Assembly (NCBI GenBank): GCA_016271365.2
Contig: CM028131.1
Coordinates: 173,480,501-173,544,500, forward strand
Direction of reading: 5' to 3'
Source of the DNA: Neoceratodus forsteri
Lineage: Eukaryota > Chordata > Ceratodontiformes > Ceratodontidae
Length of the DNA stretch: 64,000 bases
Under the pieces are notes generated by a model that did not search any database, was not told the origin of the DNA, and saw only the letters and a program-made list of their open reading frames with translations. Every line of letters begins with the position of its first letter. Position 1 is the stretch's first letter. Below, piece by piece: positions 22,048 to 32,954 of the stretch. Both the position numbers and the translations under genes were made by a program.

Positions 22048-22140
22048 TTCACTCCTATTTCTATTAATGAATGTAATATAGGCCCTCCAATAGTGACAAG
22101 TGATCATAATACTATTATATTGTTGTATAATTATCCAACA
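22048..22140 (+). repeat. Second copy of an endonuclease segment beyond the L2 fragment
   Basis: TTTCTATTAATGAATGTAAT and the following 60 bp here repeat 21122-21200 with few differences. The sequence then switches to linker material that would follow 21380 in an intact element. It is a partial duplication or a second LINE copy. Confidence 0.7.
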
Positions 22141-22479
22141 ATCTAACAGTAATTGAAAAAAGTTCATAACCAAAGACAACCAAAATGGATGAATCAAGGA
22201 ATAAAAAGACCAATAAAAAAACAGACTACATAAAAGATAAATGAGAAAATCAGGAAAGCCAAGAAACAAGCTGAAAAAAAAATCCTGGCTACTAACACAA
22301 ATAAAACAAATTATAAGCAATTATCTGCATATATAAAGTTCCCCCAAAAAACAACAAATGAAGTTGGTCCTATTAATCATAACTTGACTGTGATTACTGA
22401 TAACAAACACATGGTAGAAACTTTTAATCAGTATTTTTGCCATGTCTATAAAGAGATTAAGAAAAAATAAAACTGGAAA

Positions 22480-23560
22480 AAGTTACATCTAAATGGCAAA
22501 TTGAAATAACAACAGAGGAAATTAAGGAAATGATAAGTAAATTAAAAATAAATACTTCACCAGGACCAGATAACATTTTGTCTAGAGTAGTACAGATTAT
22601 GTCATCACACTTATTAACACCTCTAAAGATTCTATTTGAGAACTCTGTCAACACTTCCACTGTACCTGACAACTGAAAACTGGCACATATAGTCCTGATA
22701 TTTAAAAAAGGAAGTAAGGATCATATGCAGAATTATCATCCAATTTGCCTTACTAGTGTGATAGGCAAAATATTAGAAAGCATTATAAAGGACAGAATAT
22801 TACAGACATTAAGTGACATTGATCCCTAGCAGCATGGGTTTACTAAAGGTAGGAGCTGCTCCACTAATCTTTTAGGAAAAACTTACTCAATATTTAGATA
22901 TAAATATTCCATGTGATGTTATCTGTTTAGATTTTGCCAAAGCCTTTGACCTAACACCACAATTGGCTATCATTGAAAAGCTACAACATCATAACATCAA
23001 TAAGTTTCTACTACATTGGATTGCAGAATGGTTGATTAATAGAAAGCAGAAACATAGAAACATAGAGTGTGGTGGTAAATGGTCATGTCTCCACGGCTGG
23101 GGGTATATAAAGTGGTGTCCCCCAGGGATCAATCTTGGGCCCGTTTCTCTTTCACATCTTTATTTCAGCTATAACCACAAACCTTGGTTCATAGAGCATC
23201 AAATATGCAGATGATACCAAGACTGGAGGCCCCTGTAATACCAGGGACAATTATGTTAGAATTCAACATAAATTGAAAAAAGTAACAATATGGACTAAGA
23301 AATGGGATATGACATTAAACCTAATTAAATGCAAAGTAATGCATTTGGGGAGAAAAAACAAAGGGTATAAATATACAATAAATGGACATCTACTTGAAAA
23401 TACTGAATGTGAAAGAGATTTGGGAATTAATATTGGGAAAGACATGAGTTCCTCCAAACAAATTATGGATGCAACAAATCTGGCAAACAAAACAGTATGG
23501 TCAATAAAAAGAAATATTGCATCTAGGTCAAGTGATGTGTTGATGCCATTATAAAGGGCA
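22480..23560 (+). pseudogene. CR1/L3-like reverse transcriptase
   Basis: The frames give SPGPDNIL, LTPLKILFENSVNTSTVPDN, FKKGSKDHMQNYHPICLTSV and QHGFTKGRSCSTNL (about 22555-22875). Next comes a LDFAKAFD-type block (about 22926-22950), GSILGP near 23130 and an intact catalytic YADDTK (about 23203-23220). The C-terminal part 23263-23554 has KCKVMHLGRKNKG and ERDLGINIGKDM. At least four breaks exist. Confidence 0.8.
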
Positions 23561-23844
23561 TATATCTGCCCTTGCACTATGTGAGTTAAGAAGGGTAAAA
23601 CATATAACCTCAACATTGAAACTTGGTCACCCTTTGCTTTAGTGTTTTTTTAAGTAATAGAAAAAAGGTTATCAAGATTTAATAGAGAGTGTTGTGAAAT
23701 TGGGTCTTTTTACTGTTTAGAATCAGGAGGTTTTCTGAAAATCAGTTTACAGTTTTATCAACATCTTGTAAGTTAATTAATAGAGTGGATACAGACTTAT
23801 GTGGAAAACAAAGAACAGTGTTATCAGCATAAAGATGAACTGAG

Positions 23845-24437
23845 GGCCGGGTGGCACTGAGGGTTGAGGTGCTGAATACCACACCTCACTCTACACTGTC
23901 AACCTGGGTTCAGGAATGAGACTAGGCTATCTGGGGTCATTGGGAAGGGGCAATAGTTGAATTGAGAGGCTGTCAGGTAGCTCTCCACTCTCAGGTGGGG
24001 ATCCAGCCACTCCCACTGTAGGGCTGCCCTGGGGTGGAGGCCCAGTGGTAGTACAGTTGGGGAGTGACTCGAGTTGGGAGGGTGCCACAGGTCACTGCAT
24101 GTACTTGTCTACACACACATGCTGGCAACCATGGCATGGGCAGGGAGAAAAAACAGAAAACATCTCGGAGTTGGTAGGCTCCTTGATAGCACCAACAGTG
24201 CCTGATCCAGGCCCCCCCCGAGTCTAGATGTTGGTCTCCAGGGGAAGAGTTGATGCCTTCACCCTCAGCCCTGCCATGGGGGTTGGGCAACCTGTGAGGG
24301 ATTGCTGGTGGGTTGGGTTGGGAAGGTTGGGGTCCTGAGATCAAGCCCCTCAGAGAATCAGAGCCACTATGTGTCTCCCCCATCATCGAGGAGGGAGATA
24401 GCGGCAGGGAGAGAGCCACAGAGCTGGATAAAAAAAA
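23845..24437 (+). mobile_element. tRNA-headed SINE, copy 3
   Basis: The target duplication is AAAGATGAACTGAG (23831-23844) and AAAGATGACCTGAG (24438-24451), 13 of 14 matching. The head GGGTGGCACTGAGGGTTGAG and the B-box-like region CCTGGGTTCAGGAATGAG are well preserved. The tail is GATAAAAAAA. It inserted exactly beside the YADN block of the antisense L2-like RT. Confidence 0.88.
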
Positions 24438-24674
24438 AAAGATGACCTGAGCAATTATCAATAATGGAGGATAGAAAATTAACAAATAAAGTAAACAGAA
24501 CAGGTTCAAGAATAGAACCTTGAGACACCTAGGTAGACAAAGCATGAGGAGAGAAAAGATGCTCATTTCAAATAATAGATTGAAATCTCCAAAATAAATA
24601 AGAAAAGAACCAATTAATAACATTATAAGGAAAGCTACAAAAAGGCAAATGAAACAGTAACAAATTATTAACTA

Positions 24675-25178
24675 GCTGGCCTGGTGGCGCTGGAGGTTGA
24701 GGCGCTGGTCACTACACCTTATGCCACGCCAGTGACCCGGGTTCAGGAATTAGCCCAGACTGCCAGGGGTTGGCAAGGGTGAGAGAGGATTGAACATCCA
24801 GAGGACAGCTGTCCTCTCTCGAGTGAGGAAGGGTTGTCATTCTGCTTGTTGACTGCCCTAGCTGGAGGGCAGCATGGTGATGTCCTCCCATTGGCAGGGG
24901 AGGCTGGGCAGGAGGAAATGGTGGAAAAGGAGCTGGTAGGCTCCGTGATGGCCCATCATGTCCCCAAGGGCTGTCCCGGCTTCTGGATTATGCTGTGTGG
25001 GGGAGGAGATAGCTGGCACCCTCCTTCCAGGCCACACCATGGGGGGTAAGCCATGGGAGAACATATGGGGGTCAGCAAGAGTGGGGACACATGGACCAGA
25101 GAGTGAGTCCCTCTGAAAAAGAGTGCCACAATCACCTGCCAGAGCTCCAGGAGCATAAAAATATAATAGAAAAAAATG
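24675..25178 (+). mobile_element. tRNA-headed SINE, copy 4
   Basis: The target duplication ATTAACTA is at 24667-24674 and 25179-25186. The head GGTGGCGCTGGAGGTTGAGG and B-box-like region GACCCGGGTTCAGGAATTAG are clear, and the middle block GACAGCTGTCCTCTCTC matches the family. The tail is an A-rich AATAGAAAAAAAT. It lies in the same antisense L2-like LINE as copy 3. Confidence 0.85.
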
Positions 25179-25431
25179 ATTAACTAAATCAAAAGCCTGA
25201 AAGATCTATAAAGTAAAGCCCATGAAACAATTAAAGTCTAGAGCACCTAAAACAGAATGAAAATCTATGAGGGTGTTTTTGAGTAGCAAATTTAGATATT
25301 AATCCTGATTGATAAATTGATAACATCTGATTTGTTTCTAAATAACCATTTATCTATATCTACACATTTTTTTCATAACAAAATGAAAAGCAAAAGGGAA
25401 ACTGGACAGTAATTATTTGTTAAACCTGGTT

Positions 25432-27350
25432 GCATAACTGGGCCAAGGATGAAAGATTCACTGTCTTACGGAACTGGGATAACTTCTGCCATTGGAATGA
25501 CCACTATTATGACAATGGTCTGCACCCAGTTAGGAAGATAGCATAGTAAAAGGAGAATTGATAAACGGAATCATAAAAATGAATTTTAACTAATGAGAAA
25601 AGGGTTAAAATGGCATCAGGGAGACATCCCTGGCATATCTGAGAGTACCAGGATGAAGGAAATGATAAGTAGGATTTTCTAGGTATCATGGGGAAGAAAT
25701 GAGAACAGACAGAGACAAGAAAGAGAGCATGGATCAAAACTGGAAGTTAATCTTAATAAATGCTAGAAGTCTAAATATCAACAAGTGAAAATTAGAGGAA
25801 TTAGTAGTGCATTAAGGGAACAACCAGGTATCATTGTGTTTACTGAGACATAGTGGAAAGAGACAGATGACTGGGGAAAAACATGCAGAGGGTTAAGCAA
25901 CAATGTGTCAAAAAGATAGGAAAATCAAATGTTGAGGAAGAGTGGCAATGAGCAAATAAAAAAAATGAGGAAGAACTTGAGGCAGCAGTGCAACGTAAAT
26001 AGATTAAATTTGACTCCACCTTTTTTTCTTCCAAATCGATGGCAGATGTCTTCCGGTTTATTTTGGTGGTAAAATATTTGGTTTCTGTCATCATTGAGTA
26101 ATTGTATGAAAGTTTTAAAATAATTGTTTCTCAAGAAGAAAAGATGGCCACCTTATTTTTGCATAGAAATAGTATTGAGAACCTGAGGAGGGTAAGAATC
26201 CAGACAAAAATGCAGCAGTACAGTACACCACACTGGAAGCATTCAGAAAACCCAGATCAACAGTTCTGTCAATAATTTGTATAACCATAGCTGACAATTA
26301 GCTTCTTTGAATAACTTTTCATTGCACTGCTGCTTTAATATAAAACTTAGGAATTAAACTGAATTATTATCGATAAGAGTAGCAGGGCAAGAGGCAAGGC
26401 AGCTCTGTTGGGATATATTCTAGACTGCCAGAGTGTAGCCATTAAACTGACTAGGGAATTAATAGTAACATTGAAAAAGCTACTTAAGTGCATTGTGTCA
26501 TAGTAATGGAAGATTATAACCTTGGCAACATAAACTGGGTAACAGTGATGGCAGGCAGCAAAGTGTGGAGGTTATAAGTACAGACGGCAAACAATTTTAA
26601 TTAGCTGTAGGTCAGCATGTTAGCTAGTACTGTAACTCAGAGACTGGGCTTGGACTTGGTTTTAAGCAACATGGGAAATGAATTCATAGATTGCAAAACT
26701 ATATAGCCACTAGCAGGAAGTGACCATAACATGGTGATGTTTAAAATCTTGAAGAAATTAGAAATGAAAAAGCAGCAGACAATGTATTGTGATTATAGAG
26801 CAGGCAGATATACAGTAACAACATGAGAGGAAATTTCAAAGACTGGATCTGGCACACAATGATATCAGGGAACACAATAAATGAATAGTGTAGTGTATTG
26901 AAACTGAAAGTATTAGAACTGAGAGAAAAGCATATACTACACAGAACAAAGAACGAGAAGGGACTAAAACTACTGCAGCTGAAGGATAAACTACAGAAAG
27001 AAGTAAAAAGCAAAAAGAAACACCTACAGGAAGTCAAAAACAGAAGTTACAAGGGAGGCCAGGGCCTGGTACAGAGAGAAAGTAAAAATAACAAGAAACA
27101 TAAATGAATGAGAAAAAATTGTTAGAAAAGCATGGAGCTAATGAGACAGCTGAGTGCTAGAGATCCCAGACAGGAATGGGAGAATGACAGAAGCAGAGGC
27201 ATGTTCATCAGCAAGAAGGTGATGAATATATTGTTGTTAATTAAGGTGTAGAAATCAGCAGGGCCTGACAACATTTGCCCAATGTACTAAAGGAATTGGC
27301 TGATGAATTAGGGGAACCATTGACTAAATTTACTAATATAAAACTTCCAT
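25432..27350 (+). mobile_element. Second CR1/L3-like LINE, ORF1 end to RT start
   Basis: It opens with an ORF1 esterase tail (WDNF and YYDNGLHPVRKI, about 25475-25545). An endonuclease follows: INARSLNI and IIVFTET near 25750-25855, then NLGNINWV, LGLDLVLSNM and AGSDHNMVMF at about 26515-26745. RT begins at about 27250 with SAGPDNI and VLKELADELGEPLTKF. A foreign-looking stretch at about 26020-26370 sits inside the endonuclease. The LINE is then cut by the start of the Tx1-like element. Confidence 0.7.
26020..26370. other. Unclassified insert within the LINE endonuclease
   Basis: This stretch does not continue the endonuclease reading on either side. It has no recognised domain or clear terminal repeats. 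It may be an unclassified insertion or simply a badly decayed part of the LINE. Confidence 0.35.
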
Positions 27351-27379
27351 TGAGACAGGGATGTGCTTGGGGACTGGTT

Positions 27380-28475
27380 CGAGGCTACAGTGTTTTTTTT
27401 TTTTTTTTTTGGAAAAGCGGTGGTGGTGGTGGTGGGGTTTGCTGTTGGTCACCTTGCTGTCCAGCAACATGGCTGAACCTGGAGGTAATTGAAGAGGAGG
27501 TGGCAGGGGAACTGATGACACCAGTATACATGAAAATTCAGAGATGGAAACACTTTCTGAAAAAGCTTTTGTTAATGTAAAACAAGTACCCGAGGATGCA
27601 ATGGAGGTAGCACAGCCAGATATGACCTAGTTTCAGAAGCAGAGCCTGATATAATTATGGCTTCTGACAGTGAGGAGTCCAAAACTACAGAAGATGAGCA
27701 GTTCCAAGCAGCTTTGAAAATGTTATTGCAGGCAATGTCAGAGAAGAAAATCCACTTGTTGAGGCTGCTATCTGAGGAGGGTGAACACTTGGCCATTGCG
27801 AAACTGAAGAAAGTTGTGGCTCATCAGAATGACTGACCAAGTCTGTCAGAAACAGCTGATAATCTGCCATGTACAGCTGTCACTGTGTGAGTGCCAGGAC
27901 TTGAAGCACACATGTGGCAACAGAGGCATCCCTTGGATGTCAGAAAACAGCACAGTCTCAGGTGAGGCCACCTAGTGCTGACCATCATCCATGGCGCATT
28001 CTGAATGGTACACTGATGTGACTCTTGTAGCGGCTGGATGGAACAAATCCCCAGACTGGCAGACTTGGCTACAGTGCTCAGCCCTAACAGACACTGAACT
28101 GGGGCAAAAACTCCACAAGCAGCATATGCAGGTCCCTGCAAGAACATCAAAGATGCTGCTACTGCTCCTGAGAATCTGCACCTCACAAAAACACAGACAA
28201 TACTATGTAGGCCAGTAGATCCAAGGTATAAAATGGAGTTAGCACAAAGCAGCAGTGAGAGAAAGGGACACAGCCTCCCACTGTTGATAAACAGCAAAAT
28301 GAGCCCCAGACCGCTAGAGCAAAACAGCTGTACAAGTTTCCAATAAACCCTTGACAGCTGGACTACAGAATCAAAACAACGGTCAATCTGCTACTGCCAA
28401 AGCTCTTGGACAGCAAACTGGCCCCTCTACTAGTACAGAGGGTTCAGAGGCAATGGACGAGGGTGAAGTATTTTA
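27380..28475 (+). mobile_element. Tx1/L1-like LINE X, 5' end and start of ORF1
   Basis: A T-run (about 27392-27411) and a (GGT)n run (27419-27436) precede MAEPGGN (from about 27472). Further frames give TDDTSIHENSEMETLSEKAF and, near 27650-27830, an acidic, coiled-coil-like segment with SDSEESKTTEDEQF. A later frame (28351-28476) has NGQSATAKALGQQTGPSTST. The composition resembles the low-complexity N-terminus of Tx1-type ORF1, and it leads towards the zinc-knuckle segment beyond the antisense LINE that follows. Assignment to the same element is inferred from order. Confidence 0.5.
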
Positions 28476-30320
28476 TTTCATTTATTTGGAATTGCAGGTA
28501 AGTACCCTGGAATTTACATTCCGTTTTCAGGTATGACCTGAAGTCACGTAAGAAATGCAGCATACAAATATTCATGTTTTAACAGTATAAAGATACATAA
28601 ATTACAGAAATACAATACATTCATTTACATACACATTCTTTCAGACTTTTAAAATGGTTAAAAGCTGCTGTATTTAAAATATTTGCAGATGTAAATTGCT
28701 TAACATTAAGAAGTAAATTGTTCCAGACAGAAGCAGCACAATAGGCAAAGGTTCTCTTGCCTGCGTTTGATCGTATGAGGGGCAAGACCAATTGAGACTT
28801 TGTAGATAACTGTGACCCATATATGGAAGAATATTTAATGAGTGAGTTTCGTTGAGTAGCTGGAATTCCAGTATTTAATATTTTGAATGCAAAGTGGGAC
28901 ATTGTAAACCTGTAATTGTTCTGTACAGAAAACCAATTGAGTTGATTTAATATTTGGTAGTGGCGTGTTCGATGAGGAGCCAAAAGTGCAAACTTCCCTA
29001 TTTTTTGGTAATAATGTTTATTTTCTAGATATAGTACAAGCAGGAGCCATATCAATGACCAGCAATGCGTAGTTCAATATTGGGAGGAGATGTTTTTGAG
29101 TGATAGCAAGGCATGTTTCTTTTGATGAGAAATTTCGTACTCAGTACAATGTTCCTATCTTTATATGTAACTTAGAAGTGACTTTATCCTTGTGAACACT
29201 GAATTTTAAGGATGGGTCCAAAGTTATACCCAAATATTTAAACAATCTACAGTCTCAGTTGGGCTTCCCCCTGTAAGCAAACTGGAAAATCACTTGAGTA
29301 TTTTTTTACTTTAACATCAGATCCAAACAACATGGCTTTAGTATTTATTTTATTTAAAACCAGATTATTCTGACAGAACCAGTTTAGAATTTTTGTAAAC
29401 TCATGGCTTAGTGTAGAATTAAGTTCTAGAACAGATGTACTATGAGACACCATTGCTGCATTGTCTGCATAGATTATTAAATTACAGTTATGTGGTACTT
29501 GTAAGATAGGGTCAATAAAAAGAGTAGAAAGTAAAGGGCCCAGTATGGAGCCCTGAGGGACTCCACACTGGACCCTGCGGAATGTAGAAAAAAACCCATT
29601 AAATTTGACACAATGGAAACTATTATCAAGGTAATCCCTGAACCAGTTAATAGCAAGGATGCCAAGTACCACTTGCTCAGGGCATTTCAGTAAGATAGTG
29701 TGATCTTCTAAATTGGATGCCTTGGTTGGGTCCACTAACACTGCCTCTGTTAGACAACCAATCTCGGTAGCCCTGTGGATAGTGCCCATAAACCCAACCA
29801 ATGCAGTTTCAGTGCTACAGTATATCCCCCCTAAAGCCATTCTGGTTAGGAGAGATTAGATCATGGTTCCTGATATAATCGTTTAACTGTGAGTGTACTT
29901 TTTTTTCCCGTATTTTTGAAAGTACTGACCGGATTGATATGGGCTGAAAATGACTGAATTCTGAATGAGATCCTGTTTTATGAATGGGTATTATATATGA
30001 TTTTTTTTCACAAATTAGGTATTTGTCCTGTTTGAAATGATAAATTGAATATTAAACTAAGGGGATAAGCAATTTTAGATGATGCAACTACCAAGAGCTT
30101 AGGTGGGAGTTCATCACAGACAGGTGACTTATCAATTTTGAACTTTTTAAGCAGTTTTAGTACTTCAACACTTTTAGTAATTTCTAAATGAAAACTCAGC
30201 CTAGTTAATTTAACTTCCTGATCAGTAGTGGCTCGTCCTTGCTGACTTTCCTGATATTTATCCAAATTGTGTACAAAAAGTAGGAAATGAGAGCTCCTCA
30301 GTGCACTCTGCGACATTCAG
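28476..30320 (-). mobile_element. L2/Rex-like LINE, antisense insertion
   Basis: Minus-strand frames cover the end of the linker or RT start (30316-30008: KFKIDKSPVCDELPPKLL, SLIFNLSFQTGQIP) and the RT core (29840-29247: VLVDPTKASNLEDHTILL, CGVPQGSILGPLLSTLFID, IIYADNAAM). A C-terminal region follows (29055-28621: HFAFKILNTGIPATQRNS, RTFAYCAASVWNNLL). The catalytic block is YADN rather than YADD. The 3' UTR lies at about 28480-28620. It lies between two segments of Tx1-like LINE X. Confidence 0.78.
29247..29840 (-). pseudogene. L2/Rex-like RT core, catalytic site altered
   Basis: This is the longest clean frame of the antisense LINE at 197 codons. It contains the finger/palm block with TKASNLEDHTILL (usually TKAFDTVDH), the template-grip block GVPQGSILGPLL, the palm catalytic block YADNAAM and the thumb entry WFCQNNLVLNKINTKAMLFG. 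An intact enzyme needs two adjacent aspartates in YADD; here the second is Asn. It is flanked by broken frames. Confidence 0.78.
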
Positions 30321-32485
30321 GGATGGGCCAATTACCTCAAGGGAATGACCTCCGAGGAATCTCTACCAGATCTTGCATAGGAAGCATGGTCAGCAGGCAT
30401 CATGCAATCCAGCCTAGCATCGGAATATTAATCAATGTATGAATGAGGGGATGGGGGACTCCTTTGTAACTGACCAATTGTAGAAAACTAACACAGGCAG
30501 TCAGCATTTGGATCCAGTAGCAGGTACCGACTTTATGCCTCACTCCATGAGGGAGAAGAATGCTCCCCAGGCCCTGAACCTTCCCAGAATACCAATGTGG
30601 GCCCAGAAAGAAACTCATTCAGGTATTCAGACTTCTTTAGGAAACCACCAGAAGAACCATACCAGCGCCATAATGCAGTTCGACTCTGCTAAAAGGATAG
30701 CTTGGCTCAAAAGTCAGACATAGTTTATGTCATAAGGACTCTTGGAAGACTCCTTAAAGTTATGTTCATCAGAAATTCATGTCATTATTCACATCTCAGG
30801 AGACAGTACTTTTGATGTATCTTTTCAAACTGTGAAAGCCCTAGAAAGGTTCTGTTACCAATGTAATTTAATCATGAATTTGCCCTTATGGTTACCCTTT
30901 ATCATGATCTCCCTCGACTAACCAATTATTAAAGTTGTGACAATCCTATTCTGCAGCAAGGGGGTTAACATGTCAGAGATTGCATACTGGTTACACCAGA
31001 AGTACTAGGTGTTGGATTGACCCACCCCCATTCTGGACTCTGAGAATGTGTGGCCGAAGGCTGGAAATTCTGGGTGAAACTGAATTAGGACAATGGGGGG
31101 TTATGACACTTATCAAGCAACTTCATTTTGGTCAGTGACCATGGCCTCTGCTTTTAAAAGGGCCAGACACTCTTCTGTCATTAGTGTGGCTCTCGTTTCC
31201 ACATAAGTAATGAATGCTACCAGCGGACATGTGGTCTTTGCCTAGAATATGGGCATAGAAGCTTTCAATGCCTTACCCATTTCATATGTAATCTACGTGA
31301 AGAAAGAGGGCCTTTATATAGGAATTGCCCATGGGCCTTCCGTAACACTGCGGAGGCAGGGTATGATCTGGAAAGTCTAATCATGAAGGCCTAACAAAGG
31401 AATGTGGATCAGAAAGTTCCCAACCCATCTCCCCACTCAGATCCTGACCTGGGTAATGATCACCTTGAGCCTGGTAATTCTATGGAACAGGACATGGCTC
31501 CAGAATATCCTACCAGGGATGCGCAGACACCAGCACACCCCAGGGATGCCTTGGCAGATGTTCCTCCCCTGGACCCCTTCCCCCTTCCTCCCATTCACTA
31601 AACACCAGCTTGGACCCAGAAGACTACAGCATGAGTGGTTTGAAGAAGACAGAGTCACCACAGGAAGCTGCATGGGAAGAGATGCCCCTTCCTTGCCCTC
31701 CAACTTAAGAGGAGTGGATGAAGGCGGAATCTCAGAAAAAGAAGAACTGAGGCAAAAAGCTTAAACCTAATCTTAGGTGTTCCTGCACCATTCAGACGAG
31801 AAATAGATATGAGGCCCTATGGACCAAGAAACAGTGTGGGTACATGGATGAGGAGGATGGCAACTCCTAAAGAGATCATTCCTCCGACTTTGAGGATTCA
31901 CACTCAGAGGCCTCTACATCAAAAAGAATATGCAGTGGATCCAGTCCCACTCAAAAACTGAATAGCTGTGATATTTCTCTGGTTCCTTTTCTTTATGGCC
32001 ATGAATTCTATGGTGATGGGGTCACTGAATGTAAATACTGTAGTATGAAATCATATGGAAAAAGGATCACCATGTTTTCAGTTTTGCTGTCAATCCCAGG
32101 GAATGTATTCTTTGTGCAGGATACTAGATTGAAATTCTTATTTGAATTAAAACAAGTCCAGCAACAATGGATATAGGGACTATCATGTTGGTTCATGGGC
32201 GCAGGGGCTTGAGATAGGGTAGATATCCTTTTACGGGGCATTTCTTGAAGGCTGGAGAAATTAATACACATTCACCTGGGATGGGTACTGTTGCTGAATT
32301 TAGTGAAGGTGGAATCACTAATTTTGTTGTATCTGCGTATATGCCCCGAAGCTGAAGCTTCCCAAATTGACTTATTTTCCCAAATTAGGCCCTACCTCCA
32401 CACATCTTGACTAGATTTTCTAGAGGGTGACTTTAACTTCCTTATGCCATCATTTGCCCAATGATTGCATAACAATAACTGTGCT
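30321..32485 (+). mobile_element. Tx1/L1-like LINE X, ORF1 and start of ORF2
   Basis: The Gag-like ORF1 continues with AKRIAWLKSQT (about 30689-30720), a decayed RNA-binding-like region, and a double zinc knuckle at 31176-31271. A proline-rich tail follows (31402-31601, with PPLDPFPLPP). ORF2 begins near 32020 with SLNVNTV. FVQDTRLKF and VYAPEAEASQ follow, and then LEGDFNFL (about 32415-32445), the endonuclease metal-binding block. The sequence is then broken by CR1 pieces. Confidence 0.65.
31176..31271 (+). pseudogene. Double CCHC zinc knuckle of Tx1-like ORF1
   Basis: Two tandem C-x2-C-x4-H-x4-C motifs are present: CH*CGSRFHISNEC (31176-31217, with one stop codon where a variable residue would be) and CGLCLEYGHRSFQC (31230-31271). 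All eight metal ligands are intact. Such pairs bind nucleic acid in the Gag-like ORF1 of Tx1/L1-type LINEs. A retroviral nucleocapsid also carries CCHC motifs, but the downstream LINE endonuclease and the absence of protease or integrase favour a LINE. Confidence 0.75.
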
Positions 32486-32752
32486 ACCAAGGGGTAACGT
32501 GAAAAAATATTTTTTTCACAGAAAGTTTGGTAGATCCATGGAAAAGCCTCCCAGCAGAGGTTGTAGGGGCAAAACCGGTAGGGGAATTCAAAAATGCATG
32601 GGACAGACATAAAGGAACTTCAGTGACAGGAAAGAAAGGGTAAGCTGCAGATCATTTATGATCTACGGTATATGTAACTGGTAGGGAAAATGGGCAGACT
32701 AGGTTGGCCAAGCGGTCCTTCTCTGCCATCAAATTCTATGTTTCTATTCTCA
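32486..32752 (+). mobile_element. CR1 3' terminal fragment
   Basis: The sequence opens with a KKYFFHRKFGRSMEK-like frame, then the 3' UTR phrase GGGCAGACTAGGTTGGCCAA, and ends AAATTCTATGTTTCTATTCT. The tail repeats the roughly 8-bp ATTCTATG-type motif found at CR1 3' ends. It lies inside Tx1-like LINE X after the GDFN block. Confidence 0.8.
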
Positions 32753-32954
32753 TTATTTAATGAACACAATACCTACAGCATGGCAAGTTTGGCTAACACA
32801 TATAGGACTATACATCACCAAGGGGGTCTGTGATAACCCAACAACTTTGCTAGCAGTCTGAAACATTTTGTCAAATGCTGGTACCTTTTGTAGCAGTAGG
32901 GGGCCAGAATGCCTTGATAAATTATGACAAAGCTGGCCTATGTGGGAGATTCTC
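32753..32954. other. Unassigned spacer between two CR1 pieces
   Basis: About 200 bp with no recognised frame. It may be Tx1-like LINE X sequence left between two separate CR1 insertions. Confidence 0.4.

Larger units (their letters stand above)
17240..23620 (+). mobile_element. CR1/L3-like LINE split by four insertions
   Basis: One plus-strand LINE can be followed through 6.4 kb: ORF1 esterase first part (about 17440-17689), esterase second part (19109-19348), endonuclease (about 19970-20458 and 21022-21200), linker (to about 22480), RT and C-terminus (22480-23560). Its parts are separated by a terminal-inverted-repeat element (17690-19108), two SINEs (19362-19897 and 20459-21006) and an antisense L2 fragment (about 21385-22040). 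The RT keeps KYADDTKTGG. Frameshifts and stops are frequent, so it is long dead. Confidence 0.8.
23640..25430 (-). mobile_element. L2-like LINE RT fragment, antisense, carrying two SINEs
   Basis: The minus strand gives QGSILEPVLFTLFVN (about 24525-24480), the P-Q-G block before the catalytic site. Beyond SINE copy 3 comes HLYADNTVLCFPHKS (about 23835-23790), in which YADN stands where YADD is expected. Upstream RT remnants continue beyond SINE copy 4 to about 25430. The two SINEs are in the sense orientation of the window, opposite to this LINE. Confidence 0.65.

Noticed and set aside
27405..28475. Host gene or processed pseudogene starting MAEPGGN
   Set aside because: No known host protein was recognised, and position and order fit the start of a Tx1-like LINE. 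This rejection is moderate, since the segment's link to the LINE is inferred.
31176..31271. Endogenous retrovirus nucleocapsid
   Set aside because: CCHC knuckles alone are not specific, and the downstream endonuclease and L1/Tx1-type blocks indicate a LINE. No retroviral pol or envelope coding was seen.
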